The translations under genes and the position numbers were made by a program. This document shows, in pieces, positions 14,101 through 26,100 of a stretch of 64,000 bases of DNA (the first letter of the stretch is position 1; each line of letters opens with the position of its first letter). The DNA comes from Zygnema cylindricum (taxonomy: Eukaryota; Streptophyta; Zygnematophyceae; Zygnematales; Zygnemataceae): the NCBI GenBank assembly GCA_037447655.1, contig JBBHKE010002856.1, forward strand, positions 25,553 to 89,552, in the 5' to 3' direction. The notes below the pieces were generated by a model. That model worked only from the letters and a program-made list of their open reading frames with translations, was not told the origin of the DNA and searched no databases.

Positions 14101-17100
14101 ATTTCTTTTGTGATTTTTTTGTCTTTTTCTGCCTCAGGAAGTGCCAGCTGGCGACTGGTTTTGTCCTGCCTGTCGATGTACCCTTTGCGGTGGATCCGAT
14201 TTTGAACCGAATGGTTTTTGTGGAAAAACTGTAATTTTTTGTGACCAATGTGAACGAGAATGTGAGACAATTATTTTCCCTTGTTTTCCTTTTGGTTTTT
14301 TTTTTTTTTTTTTCTCCTACCTTTGCCCATTTTTTTGTGTAGTTGGCTTGGAACATATCACTTTTTTTCATCTAAAATTGTTAAATTTGTTCATTTTACC
14401 TACTGTGATGTAAAAGATTTTTCTGTTTTTTAGGGCTAGAAGTTAAAAGTGATATTTCAGCTGTTTTATCACTTATGCTTTTCAACTCGAGAAGTTCCAT
14501 CCTTAAAGGTTGTGAAAAATGAAAGTTGTAAATGTTATGGAATTCCTTCCTTTGTTTTTCGCTTTCCTTTACTTTCTCTCCTCCATTCTTACCTTTTTGA
14601 ATTTTGTTCTTGTTTTTATAGTTTTTCATTCTTCAAGTTCATCATGCCGCAATGGTCGCTTGCCCTAAAAATGATCCTCATTTGACTAATTTTTCTTTCC
14701 TTTTTGTTCCTTTTTTTTTCTTTTTTTTCCCAATTTGGACGGGTTTTAGTTCACGTTGAGTGCCTGGAGGTATCGGGAATGGCAAAAATGACGGCTCTTC
14801 CGGAAGGATGCTGGTTTTGTTCCTCGAATTGCCAAGATGTATGCACCATAACTAGTGTGGGTTATAACTTTTATGCAGTAGATAATGTATATGAGAGACG
14901 TTTTGTATTCCCAATCGTCAACTTATGCTCATTCTATTAGTGTGGCCCATAAGCTGGATTTGATCCTCGAATTAAAACATCTATGCACCATAACTAGTGT
15001 GGATTGTATTGGTTACAAGAAAGAGTCTTTGCTATTGCTTGATGGTGTTTTATGAAGGATGCCGGTTTTGTTCTCCCAATCGTCAACTTACCATTAGTGT
15101 GGTTCTTAAGCTGGTTTTGTCCCACAAATTGCGAAACATGCATGCACCATAATTAGTGTGGTTAAGATCCTTAATGAAAAAAAAGCTGTTCCTTGATGAT
15201 TTTGATTGTTTATGGTGGAAGTTAGTTTTAATCTCCCAATTGTCCAGTTATAAGTACCAATTTTAGTGTGATTCATATGCTCAATGAAATTAATGATGGT
15301 TTCTGGGAGGAAAGTTGGTATTGTTCTCCCAATTGTCGACATGTATGTACCATTATTAGTGTGGCTTACATTATTTATGAAATCTTTAAGAAATATTATC
15401 TTAGTTCTCCCAATTGCCAAAAAAATTGTGCCATCATTAGTTTGACCTTTTTCTCGTCTTTGAAAAAGGTTGTTTTCTAACGCTTTATTTAAGAGAGAGG
15501 TTGGTATTTTCTTCCCAATCGCTAAAACTCTTTTTTAATATATCCACACTAAATACTAAATTTCATTACCACCATTAATTCTGTGGTCGACACTACTTAT
15601 ATTTAAGTTCTTTGTTTTTTTTTTTATTATTATTGCTGAAAGAGTTATTTTAGGGTTATTTGACTATCAATAAACTGGATTAAACTCTAAAATCAGATTA
15701 AAAAAACCTTTAGAAAACCTTCAGTTCCTAAACTCGGGAAAGGCTTATACCTTAGAAAACCTTCAAAAACTGCTAATTTGCTTGTGACAAACATACCTCT
15801 TTTGCCATTCTTTTTAGTGTCACTGGCAATCGCACAAATTCATAAAGATTCAAATGTTTTTTTTCAAATTTAAGTTAGATCGCAAATCCATTCATCATGG
15901 CTAGATTAGATTTTTCAGAGGCTGATGTGAAGTTTTTTTTTTTTAGGACTTTTGATTGGTTTTTGATTATCTTAAGCTTACAAGTTATTTCCTGAAACTT
16001 GAATGGTTTTCTGAACATTTTTTTGGTTTTTGAATGTTTTTTTTTGTGAATTATTTTAGAAAAACTAATCGAAATTCATGGAAATCTTCAAAATTTGGTT
16101 GGAAAACTGCAATCATTACATAGTGTTTTCATTTTTTATTTTATCCATTTTATGTTTAAAAAAGAACTTGCTCATACTTACAAAAAATTTCAAAATGCAG
16201 TTGACGAATGCAATAAATAATATTCTCATGGTTTGTTTGGTTATGAATATTTAGTTTATAATTATTTTTCTATAACAAAAACTGTTCAGATTCATGGATG
16301 CCTTCGAAATTTGGTCGGAAAAATGCAACCGTTGGGACATGGATTCAGTTGGCATTTTCTCCGTTTTCCTAACGGAAAACTTGACGGACAACTTATTGGA
16401 AAACTTAACGAAAGACGTACACAGAACTGTGGAGTATCGAAATTGGCATTGAAGGAACAAACAAAAAAGTTAAAAGCAGCTTTAGAAGTAATGCAAGAAT
16501 GTTTCCACCCTATTAAAGATCCTCGCTCGAAAGAAGATATTATTCCATATATCGTCAACAATTCTGGGTGAGATATTGCTAAAAAGACAATGATTTTATT
16601 TTTCTGTTGTTATATGGCTCTAAACAGTTTTTTATGTTTGTTTTATGCTTGATGTTTTTGATGTTTTTATTGGGGGGCAAGTCACACAGAAGACATGTTG
16701 GGGTATTGGGAGTGGATGATTCTTTGTTTTTAAAGTTTTTTTTTACTTAGGGATAAGGATGAGGTTCAAGAATGTAGGCTTCAACTTTAGGGTTTAGAAG
16801 TTTTTTGTTTTGTTTGTTTTTTTTATTTGGATTTCATAATCAGGTAATTGTTTATATAGTCAGAAGAGGATTATGTTTTAAAATATAGAAGAATGGATAA
16901 AGAGAATAAAAGCAGTAAAGAAGACATTATTTGAACGACTCGATTCCCATGCCATTACATTTGTCGCTCTCTCTCTCTCTCTCCCCCTTCCTCTCTCCCT
17001 CCCTCCCTCCGTCTCTCCCTCCCACTAAATCTCTAAACTCGTCCGTACTTTAAACCTCGTCTATTTAGCAAGAAATCGTTGATGTATCAGAAAAACTTGT

Positions 17101-20100
17101 CTAGTTACGATAAAAACTCAGCTATTCAGGAAAAGTAACAAACTTAAGGAGAAATAACAATTTTAAGGAAAAGTAACAATTTTAAGGAAAAGTAACAATT
17201 TTAAGGAACAGTAACAATTTTATGGAAAAGAAAGATATAGAATGTGGTTTGTTTTTTTTGGGGGGTGGGCAGAGAGTATTCCGGATTCTACACGGCGATT
17301 TTGGAGAAGGAGGGATTCATCACCTGTGTGGCGTCTGTGAGGTGAGAAGACTTCAAACTGTCCGAGGAGGAGAGAGGAAGAGGGAGAGAGAGAGGGAATG
17401 CTGAAACTGTGAATCCTACTTTGTCGGGGGAGAGAGAGAGAGTGACAGAGATGAGGGTGAACAGATTGGGAAGGAGAGAGTGGGAGGTACACAGAATAGA
17501 AGAAAGATAATGAGGAAGAGAGAGGGAGAAAAAGAATTGATCTGATGAAGGGAGATAAGTGGGAGAGAATTGAATTGATGGGGGGAGAGAAAAAGAGAGG
17601 GGTGAGAGGAATTGATCAGATGGAGGGAGGGAGAAAGAATTGATCTGATGGAAAGGAGGGGGAGTTGAGACTTGATCCGATGGGGGGAAGGAGAAAGAGA
17701 GAGGTGATCTGATGGAGAGAGAGAGAGCAGGGAAGGGGGAGTGAGAGAATTGAATTGAATGGGGGGGAGAGAATTGATCCGACGGAGGGAGAGAGAAAGG
17801 GAGAGAGGGAGGGAATTGGTCAAATGGAGGGCGAGAGAATTGATCTGATGGAGGGAGAGAGAAAGAGAGGGGGGTAGAGAGAATTGAGAGAAAGAAAGGA
17901 AGAGGAAGGCAGAGGAAGAAAGGACGAGCGAGATAATTGAACTGATGGTGAAAGAGAGAGACGTTTGGGGGTTTTTAGGGTTTTTGGAAGTCGTTTGGCA
18001 GAAATGCCTTTGATCGGAACTCGCTTCAAGTTTCGAAGACAGGGAATGTGTCGGAGACTCTTGGAGGCTCTCGAAAAGGTAAATTTTTTTTATTTTTTTT
18101 GTCCCAAAAAAGAATATTAAGAACATAAAAGAAGAATGGAATTTGGCAATTTGCTAATATAAAAAGAGGATAAGAAGAGGATTTTTGGAAGGCCAGTTTT
18201 TACTTCAATTTTCGCTCGAAAAAGGATATCAAGAATAGAAAACGGCTTTCTTTCTCGTTCGCTCTATCAGATCAATTCTCTTCCCTTTCTCCCTCCCTGC
18301 ATCTGATCAATTCCCTCTCGATCTCCCACTTCTCTTTACTTCCAGTTCAATTCACTCCCATCACTTCTCGCCCCTCATCAGATCTATTCTCTCTCTTCAT
18401 CGGATCTATTCCCTCTCTCCCTTTTTGTCTCTCTCCTCCCATCGGTTCAATTCTCACCCACCGCTTCTCTCTCTTCATGTGATCAATTCTCTGTCTCTCC
18501 CTTCATCAGTTCAATTTTCTCCAACCACGTCTCTCCTTCATTAGATCAATTCCCTGTCTCTCTCCGTCCCATTAGTTCAATTCTCTCCCACCACGTCTCT
18601 CCCTTCATCATATCAATTCTGTCCCTCTCCCCCATCAGTTCAATTCTCTCGCATCACTTCTTTCCCTCCATATGATCAGTTCTCTCTTTCTTCTTTTCTT
18701 TCTCTCTCCGTCCATCAGTGCAAATTTTTTCCTTCTTCTCTTTCTCCATCTGACCACTTCTCTCCCTCTCTCCCTCTCTCCCTCTCTCCTTCCCTTTCTC
18801 TCTCTCCATCAGTTCAATTCTCTCCCACCACTTCACTCTCTCTATCTGATCAGTTCTCCTTTTCTCCCCCTCTTTCTCCCTCCCTAAATCAGTTCAAATC
18901 TCTCCCACCACTTCTCTACCTCCACCGGATCAGTTCGCTCTCTCTCTCTCTCTTTCTCTTTTCCCATCAGTTCAATTCCTTACCACCACTTCTCTCCCTC
19001 CATCTGATCAGTTCTCTCTCTCTCTCCCTCTCTTTCTCTCCCCCTCCATCAGTTCAATTCTCTCCCACCAATTCTCCCCCTGTATGTGAGCAGTTCAGTC
19101 TCTCTCCCTCTCTTTCTTTCTCCCTCGATCAGTTAAAAAGCTCCTTTTGATCAGTTCTATCTCTCCCTTTTCTCACTTTCTCTCGCCTTCCAGTTCAATC
19201 CTCTCCCTCTACGTCATACCCTTCATTAGATCAATTCTCTCTCTACCTCTCCATCTCTCTCCCTCATCAATAATTAACGATTTCGAGTTTTTATCGGAGG
19301 TAGAAACGTCTTCTGTATCGGAATCTTTCCCCTAATGAATTTTTATTTCTCTGGCATTTCCACTCTTATTAGCTAATTTAATAGCTTCTTTCCCACCACT
19401 TCCTTCATCTGATCAATTCCCTCTCTCTTCCTCCCTTTTTCTCCTCTCCATCAATTCAAGTCTCTCCTACTACTTTCCCTCCATCTTGTCATCTCCCTCT
19501 CTCTCCGTCTCTTTTCTCTCCGATGCCACCACTTCTCTCCCTCCTGGGCAATTCTCTCTCTCTTCCTTCATCAGTTCAATTCTCTCCCACCTCGTCTCTC
19601 CCTCTATCTGATCTCTTCTCTCTTTGTCCTTCTCTTTCTCTTTCCCTTCATCAGATCAGTTCTCTCCCAAAACTAGATTTTTGAGAAAGCCAGTTTCTAC
19701 TTTTATCTTTGCAGAAGAAAGATAAAAAAAATAATAGGCTCTCGAGAAAGTAAAGATTTTGCTTTCATTTTTCTGAAGAGAAGTATTAAAAGTGTATAAA
19801 AAAAAAATGGAGGGGTCTTCGACAAGGTCAGTCTTTACTTGTATTCTCTCGAAAAAAACCAAAAAGTGTATTAAAAACTTTCGTTTTTAACTTTTGTTGG
19901 AGGCTCTCAAGAAAGTAAGTTTGTTTCCTTTTATTCTCCAAATATAAAATTGCAAGAAAAGTAAGAATTGGAAAAATTGATCGAGAAAGTTGGGTTCTTA
20001 CTTTTATCTTATTAGAAAAACGAATAGTAAGAATTAAAAAAACAGAAATTGATTAGGCTCTTCTCAAAAAAGAGGAGTAAGAATGTTACAAAAAATGAAT

Positions 20101-23100
20101 AGTCTCTGTGAGGAAAGCCAATTTACTTTTTTATCTTTCCGGAAAGAAAAAATTATGGGCTCTCGGGAAGAAAAAAATAAAAATGCTTGTGGAGGCTGGC
20201 GAGAAGGTCAATTTTACTTCTATCCTCCCCTCTCTCCCCCTCCCTCTCCCCCTTCCCCAGAAAAAAGTTAGTTAGAGCCTCTCGAGAATGCCCATTTTAC
20301 TGTTATCAATCCCCCTCTCCCCACGCCCGAAAAAAAAATATTAAAATATCTTCAAAATTGAACAAAGCTTAAATCGACTTTTTAAATTTCAAATGTTTAA
20401 ACTGACTTCTGAAATTGAAACGTTAATCCAACTTTTCAAATGTTTAAACCTTAACATAGCCGCCCACGCCACTCTTGTCCCTCTCCCTCTCCCTCTCTCG
20501 CTCCCTAAAAGATAATGAATTTATATGGTAATTCATTTATCTTTAGGGAGAGGGAGAGAGAGAGATTTCTCTCACTCGCACAAATATAAGAGAGAAAAGT
20601 ATGTTTTTTCTTTCATTGACACAAAAAAACGGGAAAATAAGGTTGGAATCGTATGATTAGTTTTTATGAAATCTAATTTGCAAAAAGGTGTGGACTGGAG
20701 CGATTAAGAGACAAGAGGAAAATTAAAAAAAAGAGCCCAGAATGTTAGAAAGGTTCTGAATCCTCTTTTTCTTTGTATTTTTTTTGTCATTTTCTTATAG
20801 CACTTTTTGAGTTGAACTTCTTGATGCATAAATTGACATTCTAATTGCAATTTTTGGAATCAAATTACTTGAAACCAAACAACATCTGAATTAAATATAA
20901 ACCTGGGAAAAATAAAATAGTAATCAACATTTCGTGGACTCATTTGAAACCAAATGACAACTTATACCTCTACAAATAATATCTTTACATTTGAAAGAAA
21001 GAGCCTGCAAGTTTTTGGGAAATTTAGGTTTTTTTTAACTGATTTATATCTGTCAAGTTATTTGAACTCAAAACATCATTTAGTCAAATTTGAGATTTCA
21101 ACTTCTAAAAACTTTGAAAAAAAACAACACAATAAGGAGAAATATGAAGAGAATATGAATGAAGTCACAAGAGCACAAACAACTTCTAAAATCAGAAAAG
21201 ATGACATCTTTAGAAAGGACATCGTTACAAATAGTCCGGAAATTTTGCGGGTGTTTCAAAACTGAAATATAACAGTTTTAGAAAGAGAATTTGTGCAGAT
21301 GTTTGGAAATTTGGGTGTTTCAAAACTGAAATATAACATTTTTAGAAAGAAAATTTGTGCAGATGTTGGGAAATTTGGGTGTTTCAAAACTTGTTTTACC
21401 GGCTGTAAAAGAAGTGGGAAGCACTTGGACCGAAGCATTTGGTTTTCGACAAATTTGCATAAAAGAGAGGAGGAGACTAGCGGAACATGGGATTTTGGTT
21501 TTTCCGGGAACTTCTACTTTAGAAAAAGAGCTTCTTCGGACCCGTAAGTCTCGAGAATTGTTTATTTTATACTATATATAGTACGTCGTTTGTTTGTTCC
21601 TTTTTATTTTCCCTCTTTGCCTCCCACTTTTCCTTCTTTTTTCTGTTTTTTTTCCTTTTTCTGTTTTTTTCTATTTTCTGTTTTTTGGGTCTGTGGTAAA
21701 CTCTTTTTTGATGAATAAGACTTGAACACTATATATACATTTGGTTATACTATATACTATTATATGTATATCCGTTTTCCTGTTTCTCTTTTTCCTCTCT
21801 CTTTCTTCTCTTTTTCTTTCCATATTCCTTTCTTCATTTGATCTTTGGTGGCAGCACTTTTTACAATGAGTAAGACTCAAAAAATTTGACTTTTGTCCCT
21901 CTTTTTTCCTGTTTTCCATCTCCTTCTCTTCTTTTCTCCCTTTTTCGTCTCTTTAGAAAATACGTACGTTAGGATGGGGAAGGTTTGAAAATCCTTTGCT
22001 GCTCTTTACCTCCCTCTCTCTTTTTTCTGTAGCTTCCTTTTTCTCTTGGTGCGGATTAGTAAGACTTTAAATCCTATGTTTTCCCAACTCTCTTTTATGT
22101 TTATTTCACCCTTAATTAAAATTTTACCGATGTTATAGATTTTTTGTAGCGCCCTTTCCCCCCCTTTTTCTTCTTTTAAGCTTTATTTTTATTCCTCATT
22201 GTGGCATATTTTGCTGTCTTTCAAAACATTTTTTTCTGTTTTTTGACATTTCTCCTCCATTACTTCTTCTTTCCCTCCTTTCTTTTTCACTTTGCTTTTG
22301 TTTTTTTTATCTTTTTTGTAATTTCTCTCTTATGGTTCCCGTCACACGTGATTTATCTTGTTTTTTTTAATATTCCTTGTTCTTGTTTTTTTTTTGTTTT
22401 TTAATTGTCTTGTTCTTGTTTTTTATTTGTTTTTTTTTTGTTTTTTAATTGTCTTGTTGTTGTTTTTTATTTGTTCTTATAATGTTGTTTGATTGTCTTG
22501 TTCTTGTTTTTTTTTTTTTTTTATGTTTTTTAATTGTTCTTTCATTTTTAAACAGATAATGGAACTGAAGAAGGTTTACCCACAAGTTTTATGGTTCCCC
22601 CGGCACAAAAAAAATGGAATTGGGCCCAAAAAAGGGGTTTAATTTCGGAGAATAATACGCAATTTGTTATCACAGAACCGACAAAAGGAGGGAAAAAGAG
22701 GATAGACAAAGATTTAACACCAAAGAATTTTAGTGAAAATTACAAAATGGGACTTGATTCTTTTACAGAGGGTAAACGGGATTTATTTCCGGGAAGTTTG
22801 AAGAATACAGTGGAAAGAAAAGGACAAAAATTGAGGGTTGGGAGACCAAAATCTTTGGGGTTAACCAAATGGAAAGGAAGTGAAGGTATCATTGTAAACG
22901 AGGGAGAGGAGAGAGAGAAAGAAATCGCGACTGCGATGGTTGTTTACAATGGAGAGAAGGTAGAGGAGAGAGAGAGGGAGGAAATAGTTGGCGTTCCTTT
23001 AAAAATGTGTCAAACTCCCATCTCTGTAGGAGAGGTAGTAGTGGAGGTGTTAGGAGAGGAGGGAGGAGAGAAGAAATTGGGAGTGGGGAGAAAAGGACAA

Positions 23101-26100
23101 GCAAAGAAAAGGGAGGAGGAGAGAAAGAAAAGGAAGAAAGTAGAGAGAGGAGACAGGGAGGTGAAGGGAGGAAAGCAAAAGGTTTCGTCTGAGGCCGTTC
23201 AAAAAACTAAGAAAAGGAAGATAGAGGGAGGAGAGGATGGGAGGTCGACACGAAAGAGAGAGAGAGAGGAGGAATCGATATGGAAGAGAGACAAGTCACA
23301 GAAGGTGAAAGAGATCCATGCGAAAGAAGGAAAGGATATTGAAAGAATCCTACATCTTATGAGAGAGAGAGAAGAGGGAAACAAGAGGAGAAAAGGAGGA
23401 CAAGAAGAAGGAGACAAAAGGAGAAAAGGAGGACGAGAAAATATTTTGGTAATCGAAGCGAGTGAGAGAGAGGACACGATAGAGAGAGAGTGCCTCCGAA
23501 ACCCACATGGGGGAGGAGAGATAGGAGAGTGGGGATGTGGGAGGAAACCTCTGGCTATAAGGATTCATCCACTAAGACAGGCAGTGGAGGGAAGAAGAGA
23601 GAGAAGGGGGAGAGGAGAAGGACGAGAGGGAGAGAGAGATACCGAGGGAGAGAGTGGAGGTAATGACTCTGTCGTTGTGGGACTAACACGTTCAAAGAGA
23701 AAGGTAAATTTTAGAAATTTGTAAACAGGGAAGAAAGTGAGAGAGAGAGAGAGAGAATTCCAAAAACGAGAGGTAGTGTGTGTAAGAGGGAGGGAGGGAG
23801 AGGGAGGGAGGGAGGGAGGGAGGGAGGGAGGGAGGGAGGGAGGGAGGGAGGGAGGGAGGGAGGGAGGGAGGGAGGGAGGGAGGGAGGGAGGGAGGGAGGG
23901 AGGGAGGGAGGGAGGGAGGGGGGGAGGGAGGGAGGGAGGGAGGGAGGGAGGGAGGGAGGGAGGGAGGGAGGGAGGGAGGGAGGGAGGGAGGGAGGGAGGG
24001 AGGGAGGGAGGGAGGGAGGGAGGGAGGGAGGGAGGGAGGGAGGGAGGGAGGGAGGGAGGGAGGGAGGGAGGGAGGGAGGGAGGGAGGGAGGGAGGGAGGG
24101 AGGGAGGGAGGGAGGGAGGGAGGGAGGAGGGGGAGGGAGGGAGGGAGGGATGGGGAGGGAGGGAGGGAGGGAGGGAGGGAGGGAGGGAGGGAGGGAGGGA
24201 GGGAGGGAGGGAGGGAGGGAGGGAGGGAGGGAGGGAGAGGGGGGGAGGGAGGGAGAGAGGGGGAGGGAGGGAGGGAGGGAGGGAGGGAGGGAGGGAGGGG
24301 GAGAGAGGGGGGAGGAGAGGGGGGGAGAGAGGGGGAGGGAGAGAGAGGGGGAGGGGGAGAGAGAGAGGGAGAGAGGGGGAGGGGGAGGGGGGAGAGAGAG
24401 GGGGAGAGGGGGGGGGGGAGAGAGGGGGGGAGGGGGGAAGAGGGGGGGAGAGAGTGGGAGAGAGAGGGGGAGAGAGAGGGGGAGGGGGGGGGGGAGGGAG
24501 AGGGGGGGAAAGGGAGAGAGAGGGAGAGAAAGGGAGAGAGGGGGAGTGAGGGGGAGAGATGATGTTAAAGAGAAGAATGAGATGGAGGGATGGGAGGGAG
24601 AGGGTAGGAAGAGAGTATCAGAGAGAGGGAATAAGGAAATGAAATTGATGGTTGGTATCGAAGGGGATGGAGTGAGTTAGAGGGTTTGAAGAGAGGATGA
24701 GAGAGAGGGAAGAAGAAAAAGTGGATGCGAGATAGAGAAGGGGGGGAAGGGGGGGAGAGAGAGTTGTCTAGAATTTTGTCTTAATCCTGTGGTGTTTTCT
24801 TGGGGTTCAGGTGAAGCAGTCAAGATGGATCTCCTCCTCCTTGAGAAGGATGAGAAAAAATTTCAACCAGGGGAAGGAGGGAGAGAGAATCTCTCTTCCC
24901 CTCTCTCTCCCTCTTGCTTTTCCTCTCTCTCCTTACTTGGCAGGAGAGAAAGGAGATGAGATATTCCAGAATGAGAATAGCTCCAGAGGCAAGGATTGGA
25001 GGGAGGAGAGAGAGGTAAGTGAGGTGATGAAAAAGGAAAAGCAAAAAATGGTCGAGGGAAGAGACCGCAGTGACAAGGGAAGAGGGAGAGGAGGTGTAAG
25101 GATTGCGGGACGAGGGGGAAGGAGTGGGAAGGACAAGCAAGCAGGAGGAAGTGGGAGGGACGACGAAGAGGGGTGGAGAGGTGGAGGGCAAGGTAGAGGG
25201 AGGATTAGTGGGAGTGGGAGAGAGAAAATGACAAAGAGAGAGAGACGACAAGAAGTATGTGAGGAGTCAGAATTGAGGGTAAGAGAGAAGGTAGAGGTGG
25301 AAGTGGAGGGAGAAAGTCAATTTGTGTCAAGATGCCCTGTTTGGAGTCTAGATCAGTTGGAAGCAACGGGAGAGGGAGAGGGAAAGGGAGAGGAAGAGGA
25401 AAAGCAAGAAGGAGAGGGAGAGGGAAAGGGAGAGGAAGAGGAAAAGCAAGAAGGAGAGGGAGAGGATGAGAGAGAAGGTGAGGGAGAGGGAGAGGTAGAG
25501 GGAGTGAGAGTGAGAGTGGCAGAGGGAGTGGTAGAGGGAAAGGGAGAGGAAGAGGAAAAGCAAGGAGAGGAAGAGGGAGAGGGAGGAGTGGCAGAGGATG
25601 AGAGAGGAGAGGGAGAGGGGTTGGGAGTGGGAATGGGAGTGGCAGAGGGAGTGGGAGAGGGAGAGGTAGAGGGAGTTCATAAGGAGGTTCGGCATTTTGG
25701 TGGAGAGAGTGGGATAGAGATAGAGAAAGTAAATGGGGGCTTAGTGGATGAGGGTTGCGTTCCCCTTGAGATGGAGGCAGTGAGAGGAAGTAGTAGAGAG
25801 TGTCCTATTGATGAGAGAAAGGAGGGGGAAACTGAGTTTGAAATTTGTAACTTGGAAAGGGAGTGGGGAGGAGAGAGGAGAGAGGAAAACACCATTTTCC
25901 CTCTCTCTGCAGGGGAGGCTGTTCTGGAAGACGTGGTCAGGGAGAGTGTGAGAGAAAAGGTGGTCAGTGGGAGGGAAGGAGAGAATTGTGTGAATAGAGA
26001 TGGACCGATGGAGGTAGAGGGAGAGGGAGAGAGACTGGGCAAGCAAGTGGAGGAGGAAGAGAGAGGGAAGGAGTGGGTTGATGGATGCAGTTCCCGTGAG

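Noticed and set aside
23737-24680. Long REGGREGG open frames
   Set aside because: They translate the GGGA microsatellite. They lie in an intron with good splice sites and no unique sequence.
24890-24943. Alternative acceptor after a long pyrimidine tract (ends CAG at 24943)
   Set aside because: It looks strong, but the incoming phase 0 would put the 6-kb frame out of register. The acceptor at 24810 keeps it.
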